Assembly: GCA_017618015.1 (NCBI GenBank) | Contig: JAFZVC010000065.1 | Location: 100,210 to 164,209 of the forward strand | Reading direction: 5' to 3' | Length of the DNA stretch: 64,000 bases | Origin: Spirochaetaceae bacterium | GTDB taxonomy: Bacteria > Spirochaetota > Spirochaetia > Treponematales > Treponemataceae | Shown here: positions 43,301 through 52,393 of the stretch, piece by piece | Position numbering within the stretch: the stretch's first letter is position 1 | How the letters are laid out: the number at the start of each line of letters is the position of its first letter | Translations under genes and position numbers: made by a program | The notes under the pieces: generated by a model | What the model was told of the DNA's origin: nothing | Databases searched by the model: none | Seen by the model: the letters and a program-made list of their open reading frames with translations, nothing else

Positions 43301-46300
43301 TTCTACGCTCCAGCTTTCGCCGTTGAGCGTTATATTTCCTGTTATAGGCTCAGCTGAAGAACCTGATTTAGCTATTGAGTAGCTTATTGTCTGTATACCG
43401 CTACCCGCATCAGAGGCTGTTCCCTGCAGGGTCTTCGTAGTAACCAGGAGAGATTCGTTTTCAGCCGGTGCAATTATTGTGACTACAGGAGCCGCAGTAT
43501 CTCTGTAAAGCGTGTACTTCTTTGTTACAGTCTTGTCGGAGTTGTCCGTAGCCGTTATTGTTACGGCGACAGTTGTATCAGCAGGAACCGCGAACGTATG
43601 GGTCCAGCTGCCGCTTGTTGAGAGGTCTGTTGTTACGGCATTGGCGGAACCAGTCTTCGTCGTTATTGATACGCTCTTTATTCCGTATGTGTCGGATGTT
43701 GTTCCGGCAAGAGTGATCGTTCCGTCAGTGGCGTTAAAGCTATCGTCATCCTTGAAATAATACGTTGCGTTCTCGTTGTCCTTGACGTTATTTGTCGTCA
43801 TTACAAGAGCCGGAGATGACTTGTCCACATGGAAGTGAATCTTGCTTACTGCGCTTTCGTTTCCTGCTGCGTCAACTGACTTGGCGAAGAAATACCAGTG
43901 GGCTTCATTGAGCTCGCCTGTTGCCGGTGTTCCTGCTACGAGAGTACGTGATATAGACCAGTTACCGTCCGTAGCTGGCTGATCATCCCATTCGTATTCC
44001 GTAGGTTCTGTTGCATTGAAAGCGTCGTCCGCTTTTACGAACGCGTACATAAGCTTTGCGACACCAACTGCACCAGTATGCGAATCGTTGGCTGTTCCAC
44101 GGAACGTGTAAGATTCGTCTGAAAGCGAATTCTCACCCGTCTTGTTGTTTGAAGGTGTTACGGAGCTGTCAGGAGCAGTAATGCTTACTGTCGGAGCCGT
44201 CGTATCGATTGTAACGGTGACAGTGGCAGAATCCGTCGTCTTGCCTGAGCTGTCCGTTGCCTTTGCGTAATATTTGTATGTGCCGGAGACTGGCTTTCCA
44301 CCCTCGGTGTATGCCGCAGAGAGGCTCTCCGGGTTTCTAGGCAGATTCTCCAGCGTCCACGATGTTGTCGTGAGAGTGTCTATAAGAACCGGGGTTCCGT
44401 CACCAATCTGCTGGTAAACTTTGACGTTTGCGATTCCGTAAGTGTCGCTTGCAGAGCCTTTGAGCTCGAATACTTTACCTGTCTCGAAGCTGTTTGCGGT
44501 AATATCAGTATCTGAACCGCCATTATTCTTGTATTGAGAAATCGTGCTTGTCGGTGCGCTCTTGTCGTATACGAAATCTTTCGTTACCCAAGGACTTACG
44601 TTACCTGCGACGTCAATAGCACGGACGTGGACTTCTTTGTCGCCTTCTGTGCTGAATATGCTGTTGTAGTTGTTGTCAGTGAAAACGAGAGTATACGACC
44701 AGCTGTTCTGACCGGCAGCATCCGTCTTATTGGCTGTTATGACGCTGTCTGCTGCACCGTCAGCAGTGAATGAGATCTCGACTTTTTCAATACCGTTTCC
44801 GTCGGAAGCAGTTCCGCTGAACCTGTACGAAGAGCCTTCTGTGGCTGTCGTGTCCGGTACGGCGAATGTGTCCGCTACTGTAGGAACAGTCGTATCGACA
44901 GTAACAGTCTTTGATGCGAACGCTGTCTTTCCGGCGTTATCCGTTGCGGTTATGTTGAATGTGTATGTACCGTCAGCGGAGTGGTCTTCCGGATCTGACG
45001 GAACAGTGAGTGTAGCAGTCTGGTTTGTGACTGCGCCATCAGACGCGGTGAACGTTACAGGCCAGCCCGTAGTAAGGTCTGTTGTGCCTTTCTTTGCCGT
45101 TATTACTACGTCCCTAAGGTTCTCGTCTGTAGCAGATACTGTAAGGGTATAGTTGCCGTTTGTGAAACTGCTGTCAGGCGTTGTGGTAACAGAAGTAATT
45201 TCTGGGTTAGCTGTGTCAAGATAGAACGTCGTTGAAACTGGCGTAGACCAGTTGAGGCCGTCTGTTGCTTTTACATAAACAGTCTTTGCACCTTCTGTTG
45301 TTCCAAGAGGTTTACCCTCGCCCTTTTCTAAGTAGACAGTCCATGACGAATCACTTTCCGTCATATCATTCCAAGTACTGTTGTCGAGCGAATACTGTAA
45401 GCCAGTGACACCTTTACCGGTATCATAAGCGCTTGCAGTGAACGTAAAGTCGTCTGAAACAGAAACTGGGTTTACAACAGAAACAACTGGAGGAGTCTTA
45501 TCTACTGTTATTGTGTGCGAAACTTCAGTTTTCTTTCCTGCCATATCAGTTGCAACAATCTTTACGACTTTTGCACCATCAGTGTCAGCGAAAAGTGTAA
45601 AACTCCATGTTCCGCCATTTGCGCCAGTCTTAGTGTATGTTGCAGCATTGGCACCGGTATATTCTACGTTATTGACATATGCTTTTACTTGCAATACGTC
45701 GGCAGATTCCGTGTTAGTGTCACTTACAGTTCCTGAAAGAGGAAGATTTTCATTTATATAAGCAGGAAGACTTACAGCGTTGTTAAACTCTACCGTCGGG
45801 TTAGCAAGGTCTACGACAAATGCCGTACTGATTGACGTTGCCGCGTTGCCAGCCACATCCTGCGCGGAAATCGTGATTGTATGCGCACCTTCGGAAAGTC
45901 CGTCTGTACCACCAAGCTGTACTGGCACTTTCCAAGTTCTGGTTGTATTGTCGCCAGAAAGTGTTACGCCTTCTGTTGTCGGAGTGCCAGAATCGATCTT
46001 ATAACTTACGCTGGTTATACCTGCAAGGTCGTCTGTTGCGGTTCCTTCTATTGTATAGGAATTTCCTTCCATTATTGTTCTGTTAGAAGAATCTGTAGAA
46101 AGATTCGTAAATGAAAGAACTGGAGCTACCGTATCAATAGAAACTGTCCGTCTTACGCCCTGTACTGGTGAGCGTCCGCTCAAGTCTGTTGCATTAGCTA
46201 CTATCGTATATACAGCAGATTCATTAGCTGTTATAGCGATTGTTGTGCTCCAAGTATATTCTGTACAGTTGGTTGCTGTACCTTTACCTTCTACAGGAGC

Positions 46301-49300
46301 TTTATTTACAGTTATGCCGTCTACGGTCGTACTTGTACCGTTTACAGCCTTCGTAACAGTAATAGTGAAGTTTTCTGTGGAAAGTCCGAGCGTATCGGTT
46401 ACTGTTCCGCCGACAGTGAAGTTCTCGTGTCTCCAAGATGAACCAGAACCGATTGTCGTTTCCGTAACTTCTGGATCATTCTGGTCGATAACGAATGTCA
46501 TCGCTGTTGATGTCGCGCTGTTACCGGCTTTATCTGTTGCCGTAGCTGTTACAGAAAGCTCACCTTCGTCCCAGTCACCGAGCGGCAAGCGGTATGTCCA
46601 TTCATTACTTGTATATCTTGGGTTTTGGGTTTCTGTTGACGCTGTTCCGTTCTTTGTACCTTCAAGGGTGATTGTTACTGATTCCAAACCGCTTCCGTTT
46701 TCGCTTTCTGTAAGCGTACCGCTTATATCGATTGCGCTTCCAGAAACGAAGTTGCCGTTTGAAAGAGAAGAGGCGTTTGCAGATGGTGTTCCAACTACAG
46801 GAGCTGTTGCATCCACAACGATGCTGAAAGATACTGAAGTTGGATTACCTGCACCATCAACAGCGGAGACAGTAAACGTATATGAACCATCTTCAGTAAT
46901 TGTAACTGACTGATTTGTGACGCGTTTGTTTGTAGCTGCGAAAGATTTCCATATTCCAGTTTCTTCGCCAGCACCAGTAAGTGTTGTATTATCTTTCTTA
47001 GCGATGATCTTAACACCACTGAGGTTTTCATCGTAAGCGTCTTCTATAGTGATAGTATAAGACTGATTTGTGTATGCGTCTGTTGTTGATCGCGTTACAG
47101 TGAGCGTCGGGTCAGCTGTATCGTAATAGAAGTTTTCATTTGCTGTAGACTCTTTCAAACCATCAAATGCTTTAACGTAGATATGCTTTTCACCTTCGTC
47201 GCCAAGAGCTGCAGCTGTGATTTCAGCTGTGTATGTAGAACCGCTTCCTGTCATAGCTGTCCACGTTGCACTGTCTGTGTTCGCGAATGAGTATTTAACC
47301 CACTGAACACCCTGTCCGCTATCGTAAGCCGTTGCAGTAAGTGTGAACGTGCCTTCTACGATACCAGGTTTCTCTTCAGTACCAGGCTTTGTCACCGTTA
47401 CCGTAGGAGCCTGTGTATCTACTGTTATGTTCTGAATGACTTGTGTTTCATTTCCAACCGCGTCCCTGGCGACTATCTTAATCGTCTTAAGACCGTCTGT
47501 GTCTGTTGGAACAGCGAAACTCCACGTTCCAGCAGTAGTTGTTGTTCCTGGTGTATAAGACGCAGCTCCCGTTCCGGTTACTGCTGTACCGTTCACGTAA
47601 GCTGTAACTGTCATTTTGTTAGCAAAGCTTGAATCTACAGAAAGCGGATTAGCATCAAGAACTGTACCAACCAAAGTGAGTGGAGCGCTTATATACGTGT
47701 TAGTTCCAACAATTCTGCAAGTAGAGCTTTCCGTTATGTCAGCTATTGTGAGAGTAGGTGCTGCAAGGTCCACAACGAACGTTGTCGTTATAGCAGTAGC
47801 GGTATTTCCAGCGTTGTCTTCTGCTGTAACCTCGATAGTATGCTGCCCCTCAGCTATACCGTCAGTACCAAGCTCTATCGGGAGTTCCCATCTGTCTCCG
47901 TTAAGCGTTATACCTGTGCTTACAGCTGTTGCGCCATCGATTGAATACTTGACTTCTTTTATTCCAGAAGCACCATCTGTCGCCTTACCCTTTATAGTAT
48001 ATGCACTGCCGTCAATAACAGTTGCGCCAGTAACGCCAGAAACAACATTCAGATTAGTGAATTCGGTCGTTGGAGCAACCATATCGATATCTACAGTTCT
48101 TGTTATTAGTGTAGCATGCTTTCCGCTGCTGTCAGTTGCATCTGCTGTAATCTTGTATTCAGCTGATTCGTTAGCAGGTACAGTTATAGTAGCTGTCCAA
48201 TTATATTTCTTTCCATTAGTACCAACTGGAGTCTTTGTAAGAGAAATTCTGTCGCTAGCAACGGCCTCATAAGTTGAGCCGCCCGTTGCTTTTCTAGTGA
48301 CAGAAAGCACAAAGTCATCCGGAGAAACACTGTATGTGTCTTCTACAGTTCCGCCTACCGTGAAGTTGCCTTTCCTCCATACGGATTCGCCCGTACCAAG
48401 TGTAGTTTCTTCTATTACAGGGATATTCTTGTCTATTGTCCAAGATGCTGTACGCGGCGCGCTTTCGTTTCCGGCGCGGTCTGTTGCCGTTGCACTTACA
48501 GAAATTGTACCTTCGTCCCAGTCACCGAGCGCCAGGCGGGATGACCATTCGCTACCACTCGTTGTCGCCGTTTCTGTATCCGGGGCGCCGTCTTTCGTAC
48601 CTGTAAAAACGAGCGTTACAGTATTAATACCTGTACCTTTTTCCGGATCGCTTACGCTTCCGCGAATATCTACTGCACTGCCAGTTATGTAACCGGCTGC
48701 CGGTGAAGTTATAGGCTGCATTATAGGTAATGATGCATCGATTATAAAGTTTAATGTCTTTTCTTCAGACTTCTGTAAGTTTCTGTCGTAAACGGCGACA
48801 GAGATAGCCCAAGAACCGTCGTTCGCACCATAGCTTGGTGCGCCGTCTTCGCCAGTCGGTGGAATTGCACTGAATGCAGGAATGGCCAGATCGCTTACAG
48901 TAAGCGATGTTTTCGTTACGTTATCCGCAACTTCATATACGTACCATTTGCCGTCCGTTCTGCCTGTACCGTTCTGAGCAACACCGTCTTTCTTCGCGGT
49001 AACTTCAAGTTTCTTAATAGCAACACCATCTTCTGCAACAGTTCCGCTTGATTTAAGCAGATTGAAAGCTGGATCGCCGTTCTTTATATACGTATCAGGC
49101 GTGTTAAATACATTATCGTAAAGCGTTGGTGCACCCAGGTCTACCGTAATGTTGCTGTATGTCTTATAGGTTCTGTTGCCGGACAAATCGTAAGCGATGA
49201 ATGTAAGTTCTTTGCCGACACCTTCTGAACCGAAGTCTACGGTTATTGTTTCACCAGTAAACTGTGTCGCACCTGTTTCGTTTCCAGTATCCGGTCCAAG

Positions 49301-52300
49301 TTTCCAGTAAAGTTTGTCTTCATCAATACCACTGAGAGAATCTGCGAAGCTTACGCCAATCTCGTTTTCTATGCTCTGGTATGTCTGACCACTTTCTCTA
49401 AGAATACCGTTAACAACCGGACCTGTTGTATCCATAATAACAGTTCGTTCTATTGTATTACTGTTGTCAGCTATATCTTTATAGTTGAATTTAAATGTGT
49501 AGCGGCCGTCGTTAGCTCCGTCACTACCTTTTTCGAGCTTCCACTGCCACTTGTAGTCGGAATCGCTATTCCATGTGAAACCATTCGATGTTGAACCATC
49601 TTCCAATGACCAGATAGTAGTAGTAATACCGTTCTTTGTATAAGAAAGCTTTGCATCCTTCATTTTGCTGGTGTTAACACCGTCGGTAAGCTTTCCTTTA
49701 ATCCATACGTCATCATTAACAGTAAGATCTGTTGTTACTGCAACAGTGTCACCAAACCAAACTTCCGGCTCATTATAATCTGTGGTGAAATGTATTACCG
49801 ACTGCGGTGTTCCGCCTTCTGGAGTATATGTATAGATAGTTTCATTATCTGAATTATCTATCGCTTTAATTTCAATAGTATTCTCACCTTCTGGCAAACC
49901 AGAAAGATTGATTGTTGAACGTGTTGATACATTTGGTATCGCAGTGTATGTACCACCATTCACTTTATACTCAATGCTCTTAAGACCTGCTGGAGTGTCG
50001 GATGCTCTTACTGTAATATCAAGAGGAGATGAATTCGTTTCACCTTTTTCTGTTACATCATTATTTGCAAGTGAAACTTCCTCAATAACAGGACCGTTCT
50101 GGTCGCGCGTAAAGCTTGTTGTATATGTTCGTGTCTTGTTTGCTGTATCTCTTGCCTCGAATGTAACGTCGTAGATACCGTCTGCGATTGTGCTGGCTGG
50201 TGTCCATGACCATGCATGTGTCGTCGGGTTTACAGTAACAGTTTCTGTCACTGCAGTGCTTGAAGAGACAGAAGAATTTCTGTAAGTAACAGAAAGACTA
50301 TCGAAATGCGTGTCCGTTGCCGTTCCGGTCATAGCCTGAACGTCTCTTGAACTCCAATTGCCATTAGTAACGCTGAGTTCCGGAGGATCATGATCTATAA
50401 CTATTGTTGTGGAATCTGATGAAGTATTTCCCGCCATATCCACAACTTGAATTTCAAAAGTATGCTCTGCTTCCGTTGCAGCAGTTGTATCAATTTCATA
50501 TACCCAGTTGTATTGAACGACTGGAGTCTGCCATGCTGACTGCAGAGGAGTAAGGCGATATTTGACGGAATAAAGTCCGTTCGTGTCGTTCGCACTGCCG
50601 CTTACCGTTACTTTGTTACCGTTCGTATCTTGTGAAATTGTAACGATGTTCAAATCCGGGTCTGTACGGTCGATTGTTATCGTTCTTGATTCAACAGCTT
50701 TAAGACCTGATATTGCCGCCGTGAAAGTGAACGAGTAAGTTCCATCAGCCAAATTCAAATCCCCGATAGGAAGGCTCCATTCACCAGATGTATCAAAATC
50801 AGCTGAGTAGTTTGCCTCACCTTCTGTTACTGTCGCTCCGGCACTAAAAATTTTGTAAGTAACATCACATCCGTGACCGCCACTTGTAAATGAAGTACCT
50901 GTAATTACGTAAGAATTTGTGTTAATCGTCGTCTGCAAATTCTCGCTTATTTCGCTTGCCGTTATTGTGAGTACAGGCGTACCTGGATTTATATCAAAAC
51001 TGGTGTGAGCGGAGAATTTAGTTCCTATAGAGTTTTCTATCTCAATGTAAATCCAGCATCTTTCAGCCTTCAAACAAAGCGGATTACTGTCCGGCAGACC
51101 TGTGCTTATAGTGAAGTTTCGGCCTGTACCTGTATTTGCAAGCGTTATCATGCTTCTTCCGGTAACAGGATTTACAGTCGGCCACTGATTATCTGAAGAC
51201 GGTTCTTCTTCATATATTTCGCCAGAAGAGTTCTCTCTTTTAATCTTTACAAGTCCATTTGCGCCAATTACAAACGGATCCGTGCCGTTAGTTCCAAGTC
51301 CTGGGAAAATATAGCATTTGAACGTTTCGTTCTTAAAAGGCGAGTCTACTCCGGCAGGAGGAGTTATAACACCGACGATAGAAGCATCTTTTGCTATTGA
51401 TGAACCGGTTTCTATGTTCTTCCATTCAATACCAGCTACATCCTGGCTTGAATAACTGAAGTAAGGCGCGATGCTTACAGAAGAAGGAGAACTCATGCTT
51501 GCAACGCGGATTTTTATTGAGTTGAACCAGTCTCTGCTAAGGGTCTGACCGGAAACAGTGTTCGTGTCGCCTTTGTCAAAGCTTGCCCATTCGCTTATAT
51601 CGAGCTTGCGTCCAGTGAACTGAGTGTAGACATCTGGTTTGTGGAAGAAGTATTCGCTCGTGTTGTTAACGGCATCGGTCGCCACTACGTAATAGTAATA
51701 GCTGCCGTTATCTGCAAGAAGCTGGTTGCCTGCAGCCAAGCCAAGTTCCGTATCGCCGTCGAACGTAACTTTCCAAGTACTGTTGTTCGTAACGTTAGCG
51801 TCCTTGCGGATTTTTTCATTACCGTTTGTATCGCAAATAACAACTGTAAGCTTTGTTACTTCGGACTGGTCGTAAAGCTTTCCTTCAAGCTCGACATCGT
51901 AGTTCATCGTTGCATTTTTAACGTCAGGCGTATCTACCATGAGAACAGGTGCTGTGTTATCAACGTAGAATGTCGTCGTTCTGAATGATTCTTTTCCAGA
52001 GTTATCTGTAGCTGTTACAGTAAGTTCATAGTTACCATCTTTTACACCTTCGCCGTCGAGAGTGTTAATGGTAAGGCTCCATGTTTCGTTAGCCGTATCG
52101 ATTGTAGCATCGTACTGATACTCGTTGTTGTTGGAGGAACTGATTCCCTTGAACTTGACTTTAACGCTTGTTACAGTCGTGTCATCGGATACAGATCCGC
52201 CAAGGCTGATAGTGCCTTTCAGGATGGCACTCGCAGTCGGGCTGGAGACAGTGAGGTTAGGCGCAGAAGTATCGACGCTCGGACCTAAACCAACTTCGCA

Positions 52301-52372
52301 GGTCGCAAGCAAAATTGAAAGCAGAAAAAATCCAAATCCCTTAAGTAAGTTCTGCATCTGTGTCTTCTTCAT
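34394..52372 (-). CDS. Giant Ig-like repeat lipoprotein (5992 aa), putative adhesin
   Basis: One uninterrupted frame of 5992 codons. The ATG at 52372 has a GGAGG ribosome site and begins a lipoprotein signal (hydrophobic core GFFLLSILLATC, Cys near residue 25); the frame open to 52528 lacks such signals. After the signal come about 40 Ig-like modules of ~90-110 residues, each opening with a form of VDTTAPTV and containing GTASDxxGIxxVxY, a Trp strand and TVTATDxAGN. Some modules are near-duplicates. Near the C-terminus an IPT/TIG-like unit (KITVQGFNLNGTNSRVQIG) precedes ~600 residues that look like a beta-propeller or other all-beta head. It is probably surface-exposed and extended, acting in adhesion or surface layering; ligand unknown. 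Confidence 0.9.
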   Translation of the reverse strand: MKKTQMQNLLKGFGFFLLSILLATCEVGLGPSVDTSAPNLTVSSPTASAILKGTISLGGSVSDDTTVTSVKVKFKGISSSNNNEYQYDATIDTANETWSLTINTLDGEGVKDGNYELTVTATDNSGKESFRTTTFYVDNTAPVLMVDTPDVKNATMNYDVELEGKLYDQSEVTKLTVVICDTNGNEKIRKDANVTNNSTWKVTFDGDTELGLAAGNQLLADNGSYYYYVVATDAVNNTSEYFFHKPDVYTQFTGRKLDISEWASFDKGDTNTVSGQTLSRDWFNSIKIRVASMSSPSSVSIAPYFSYSSQDVAGIEWKNIETGSSIAKDASIVGVITPPAGVDSPFKNETFKCYIFPGLGTNGTDPFVIGANGLVKIKRENSSGEIYEEEPSSDNQWPTVNPVTGRSMITLANTGTGRNFTISTGLPDSNPLCLKAERCWIYIEIENSIGTKFSAHTSFDINPGTPVLTITASEISENLQTTINTNSYVITGTSFTSGGHGCDVTYKIFSAGATVTEGEANYSADFDTSGEWSLPIGDLNLADGTYSFTFTAAISGLKAVESRTITIDRTDPDLNIVTISQDTNGNKVTVSGSANDTNGLYSVKYRLTPLQSAWQTPVVQYNWVYEIDTTAATEAEHTFEIQVVDMAGNTSSDSTTIVIDHDPPELSVTNGNWSSRDVQAMTGTATDTHFDSLSVTYRNSSVSSSTAVTETVTVNPTTHAWSWTPASTIADGIYDVTFEARDTANKTRTYTTSFTRDQNGPVIEEVSLANNDVTEKGETNSSPLDITVRASDTPAGLKSIEYKVNGGTYTAIPNVSTRSTINLSGLPEGENTIEIKAIDNSDNETIYTYTPEGGTPQSVIHFTTDYNEPEVWFGDTVAVTTDLTVNDDVWIKGKLTDGVNTSKMKDAKLSYTKNGITTTIWSLEDGSTSNGFTWNSDSDYKWQWKLEKGSDGANDGRYTFKFNYKDIADNSNTIERTVIMDTTGPVVNGILRESGQTYQSIENEIGVSFADSLSGIDEDKLYWKLGPDTGNETGATQFTGETITVDFGSEGVGKELTFIAYDLSGNRTYKTYSNITVDLGAPTLYDNVFNTPDTYIKNGDPAFNLLKSSGTVAEDGVAIKKLEVTAKKDGVAQNGTGRTDGKWYVYEVADNVTKTSLTVSDLAIPAFSAIPPTGEDGAPSYGANDGSWAISVAVYDRNLQKSEEKTLNFIIDASLPIMQPITSPAAGYITGSAVDIRGSVSDPEKGTGINTVTLVFTGTKDGAPDTETATTSGSEWSSRLALGDWDEGTISVSATATDRAGNESAPRTASWTIDKNIPVIEETTLGTGESVWRKGNFTVGGTVEDTYSVSPDDFVLSVTRKATGGSTYEAVASDRISLTKTPVGTNGKKYNWTATITVPANESAEYKITADATDSSGKHATLITRTVDIDMVAPTTEFTNLNVVSGVTGATVIDGSAYTIKGKATDGASGIKEVKYSIDGATAVSTGITLNGDRWELPIELGTDGIAEGQHTIEVTAEDNAGNTATAITTTFVVDLAAPTLTIADITESSTCRIVGTNTYISAPLTLVGTVLDANPLSVDSSFANKMTVTAYVNGTAVTGTGAASYTPGTTTTAGTWSFAVPTDTDGLKTIKIVARDAVGNETQVIQNITVDTQAPTVTVTKPGTEEKPGIVEGTFTLTATAYDSGQGVQWVKYSFANTDSATWTAMTGSGSTYTAEITAAALGDEGEKHIYVKAFDGLKESTANENFYYDTADPTLTVTRSTTDAYTNQSYTITIEDAYDENLSGVKIIAKKDNTTLTGAGEETGIWKSFAATNKRVTNQSVTITEDGSYTFTVSAVDGAGNPTSVSFSIVVDATAPVVGTPSANASSLSNGNFVSGSAIDISGTLTESENGSGLESVTITLEGTKNGTASTETQNPRYTSNEWTYRLPLGDWDEGELSVTATATDKAGNSATSTAMTFVIDQNDPEVTETTIGSGSSWRHENFTVGGTVTDTLGLSTENFTITVTKAVNGTSTTVDGITVNKAPVEGKGTATNCTEYTWSTTIAITANESAVYTIVANATDLSGRSPVQGVRRTVSIDTVAPVLSFTNLSTDSSNRTIMEGNSYTIEGTATDDLAGITSVSYKIDSGTPTTEGVTLSGDNTTRTWKVPVQLGGTDGLSEGAHTITISAQDVAGNAATSISTAFVVDLANPTVEFNNAVSLPAYINENLPLSGTVSDTNTESADVLQVKAYVNNVEYTGANAATYTKTGANGGTWSFTLFADTDGAKVVKIVATDMAGKKTEVSHTITVDKTPPVVSVVNPVSVSDDFTFTASAYDTGKGVTGLQYSLDNSTWNDMTESDSSWTVYLEKGEGKPLGTTEGAKTVYVKATDGLNWSTPVSTTFYLDTANPEITSVTTTPDSSFTNGNYTLTVSATDENLRDVVITAKKGTTDLTTGWPVTFTASDGAVTNQTATLTVPSDPEDHSADGTYTFNITATDNAGKTAFASKTVTVDTTVPTVADTFAVPDTTATEGSSYRFSGTASDGNGIEKVEISFTADGAADSVITANKTDAAGQNSWSYTLVFTDNNYNSIFSTEGDKEVHVRAIDVAGNVSPWVTKDFVYDKSAPTSTISQYKNNGGSDTDITANSFETGKVFELKGSASDTYGIANVKVYQQIGDGTPVLIDTLTTTSWTLENLPRNPESLSAAYTEGGKPVSGTYKYYAKATDSSGKTTDSATVTVTIDTTAPTVSITAPDSSVTPSNNKTGENSLSDESYTFRGTANDSHTGAVGVAKLMYAFVKADDAFNATEPTEYEWDDQPATDGNWSISRTLVAGTPATGELNEAHWYFFAKSVDAAGNESAVSKIHFHVDKSSPALVMTTNNVKDNENATYYFKDDDSFNATDGTITLAGTTSDTYGIKSVSITTKTGSANAVTTDLSTSGSWTHTFAVPADTTVAVTITATDNSDKTVTKKYTLYRDTAAPVVTIIAPAENESLLVTTKTLQGTASDAGSGIQTISYSIAKSGSSAEPITGNITLNGESWSVEDVNLGSGEGTFTITVTATDTLGNTTGNSVQNVFFVDTANPTLSETGVGTGGATTNETFTLSGWVHETNGLNSDAAVTISADKEGFTNIVLAASNLIKVADGTSTTELAADATFEGWYYWTKTFYVNGAVAGQNGVPDGATILADGTYVFTVTAKDVASKTDIIQRTVKVDTTAPTFSATTEGGSTFIQYTGASVNGTDGHAWRSSSNVTLTVYASDESTGSGLSTVEYAVYDSEGNAISGKTGAFNKISTNTTTGVSTMSTTIPLGDGESKVRITAKDVAGNTTVLPATGFESIYVDTTAPVVSVNSSEGVQDVITKVRDLSFYLHISETSSGIASVIATLGSGATARNITLTSGTYGVIAPTNDNATITVNGNAEQATHKITMNAAALDDLSGSKMLTVKATDTVGNESVSVNVANITIDTENPTIENLEFNPASGNQSYVYATTDASADYAYFVKGGTFRITGRTRDNIGIENTKVQVGSGEAQDVTPDGNGWYKDITPTGSTTVTVIATDKAENSSTKTIKLIFDTTAPVPEHIIDSNVKDLVFRVGNYDNDTRTDGPTWSSALDEDVGGKYSQQTYGNTLSITVRGHYIDEGSGLRRIYYKFYSTEAEINNKAANGTLLDDVVAAQQTIVPLTEPTTKRVFYKVKDGDPNPVSAENRVLYKAASNGKPAEYYTEITTNFVKEALGPLGAGENYFVLVAEDNVGNKAVDSATVSDGNGSTTTYYNYVLNVDTIAPSIPTVQSITYNGATITLNDGENLMVNQSLMGDTATINITLTATDTGGSGVKSVELTRVGINVLDNEDRIDSSDDDNTYTVKIPKAKVMSGAVSVRITDKAGNAADFGLFSITNDSTAPTVTLSSHNSDTTVNKTITLKGTAEDTNGVDSVVGVYYTRSALSKPENNTTPTGSNAASEWVPYTSSNKSGTNSWSIEVDTEASGFTDGVDHYFTVAVKDKAGNTGYSDPVKLKIDQSTDCPVISLRNLSTDGTGSLKNTVEIYGAVSDDDGNISTIDVSQDSGATWNSVTVQNGSWTYEVQGDDGAKQLYFKVTDPEGAVFATNRVGNSASSPVGNVYLTDQTNTITGPLTFSVDTNPPEIAASSVTIKGNSYTEAVPFSNNMTMGGSNTVFEFEVPAEDANGIDSVYIKIGDSTPIQGTLLTQTTGAPTGNGTWKISNVDISNTTTYEEGSVTVTITAKDTSAVTSNISRQVLIDRIAPSVTIQSHSAGEVVTGLQTLKGITEDEGSGVDNVKWMIPEANSAASINKDSDGWHPVTSGTTAWNIAFTTDAAKLANYANTTHGTQIMEGGVGTNVWSVPVYLRIEDKAGNVNVYKDFYYNVDPDGDKPRVAVTYPTKDADGNDPILGGSIRIFGTADDNVSVSEVWMQVDVNGDGNFNDTDKAALTGVVSKPADPNKNNNQAWWGIKATGTASWNIVINTNGEFNPNNTYHHANNTNQRTINVRFRSVDNNDLCGSWSTSLSIIVDATAPRIGSSEPLKLVQYSNNTAGTGNPVAVQDYQADMWIKGKWWLTGSVEDESGIKSIELQTINTDDVTIATSAIIKGVAKEFETNNETNYGYSFKIPIDTESFIDTNTRVSFKIHTIDSSDQELSTTQSIYLNYDNTSPEIGTLKNGNKTISTTTTDATDDNPGTTTIVQSNHGFSIEGTATEGGSGFYRMAVYFKRTDANGSNPRLYNPTLAKTNSFNKTDISDVSMTDGLPQLSFSDVGRTSETKLTLSTVNDNIRVGGLVKIGGVYRLITDVTQSNGSTTVEFSPGVGTNYTDASFVLALIIDNFTQETPTTWDNNDNPTYISNDDHDGVVETLERSGGAYNWSVSINSKNIPDGPIDICCVAFDKAENIKIAAPVSTKVENNKPAIAKVWIGTDYNGDGDINYYAPNDSRNEKVFKTIAETREQGWQKNTNAYAVSVPFTEANGYKFQAVAKTVIEPEIVGGNGALYYYYTTDTGSSVTGPVNLRTADAAEDGTAVTPITLNITGTESSPSARLEGLGDGEHIFHFTIWDSTDSLTGNALDMNNNTSQSATLDVTFNVNVVDEVDPAALIKPFFWNGKGTGNNSVYGTTSTEDKKDNSSYGHIELEKDWKNSNGYVSTATTGEYDGDPKVSGIIRIQGMAYDDTRLKEIAVSVDGFSLAGGTAGASVKLAKLDGGWKYYNGSTWSASPADKLSSEGWSFSVTKDKGITSDGHEVEWELILNTSYYSDVAGTDVAVNVVVYDGFGRASKTKNDITSMVITSFDGDPVVNASTDTTSSETVEWDNSSGISTITAVTGDGTNTTTVTTTATPYYRMDIVPYITGISTELSSGKRPTVLSRSALGNYPVRRGSKITVQGFNLNGTNSRVQIGNQEYTPGTETTLNSLVITTDANTPSEGVVAKVGTVLSLNNETIKTVEYNQEPNGQNNDLLTDKRELKVVDVTTTTNTTDKRMLDMAISGTNLYFSAGYESNHFSTMSVNGVTVTTTNLRESYTRYFDNAIAINSSGRLFTVSACGDSYNPVTGWGNGPSHLALTRGGKGNYIREYNGTNTNNNNNILFLESNWNGADLNNLDRFKLPDLVVTGTNDSSKGYLSYYDTTQKIIKFRYFTESANKIASNYTTYTNGSVTSGGSTQTTGVQTSVEGAVTTITGVNYSQGYIAIAGADENSQYSAVGVVGSTAIVSWYDAANGALKMKYNTSPDTSYSGYQEFNTVPNLGTVTLDIKVDGGTSKPVSVTWSNVANGARNNHEFAYQLNLILVNGYGAYAEVDPKSNKVTVRSMQTGTGSSIAITNLSSGSVNNAVVGAGSSWVERTIDDETAGQFVAMKTDSKGGIHFAYYDTGNGDLKYAYMSSVTATPVVVTVDGYQQVGQYVDLVVKEVVDEDNANITYITPYISYYSMSNADTKRAAKVASLANPIVYTGNSANAASVQNGSDDELFTGNWEAYHVPTNGIPVQYRVNIGVTSDKHVYISYLADRIIEYVKVE

Positions 52373-52393
52373 ATAGCACCTCCCTTCTAGCCC

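Noticed and set aside
34394..52372. Tandem DNA repeats as a CRISPR array
   Set aside because: The repeats are protein-coding Ig modules of ~300 bp with variable sequence; no short regular repeats with unique spacers and no cas genes are present.
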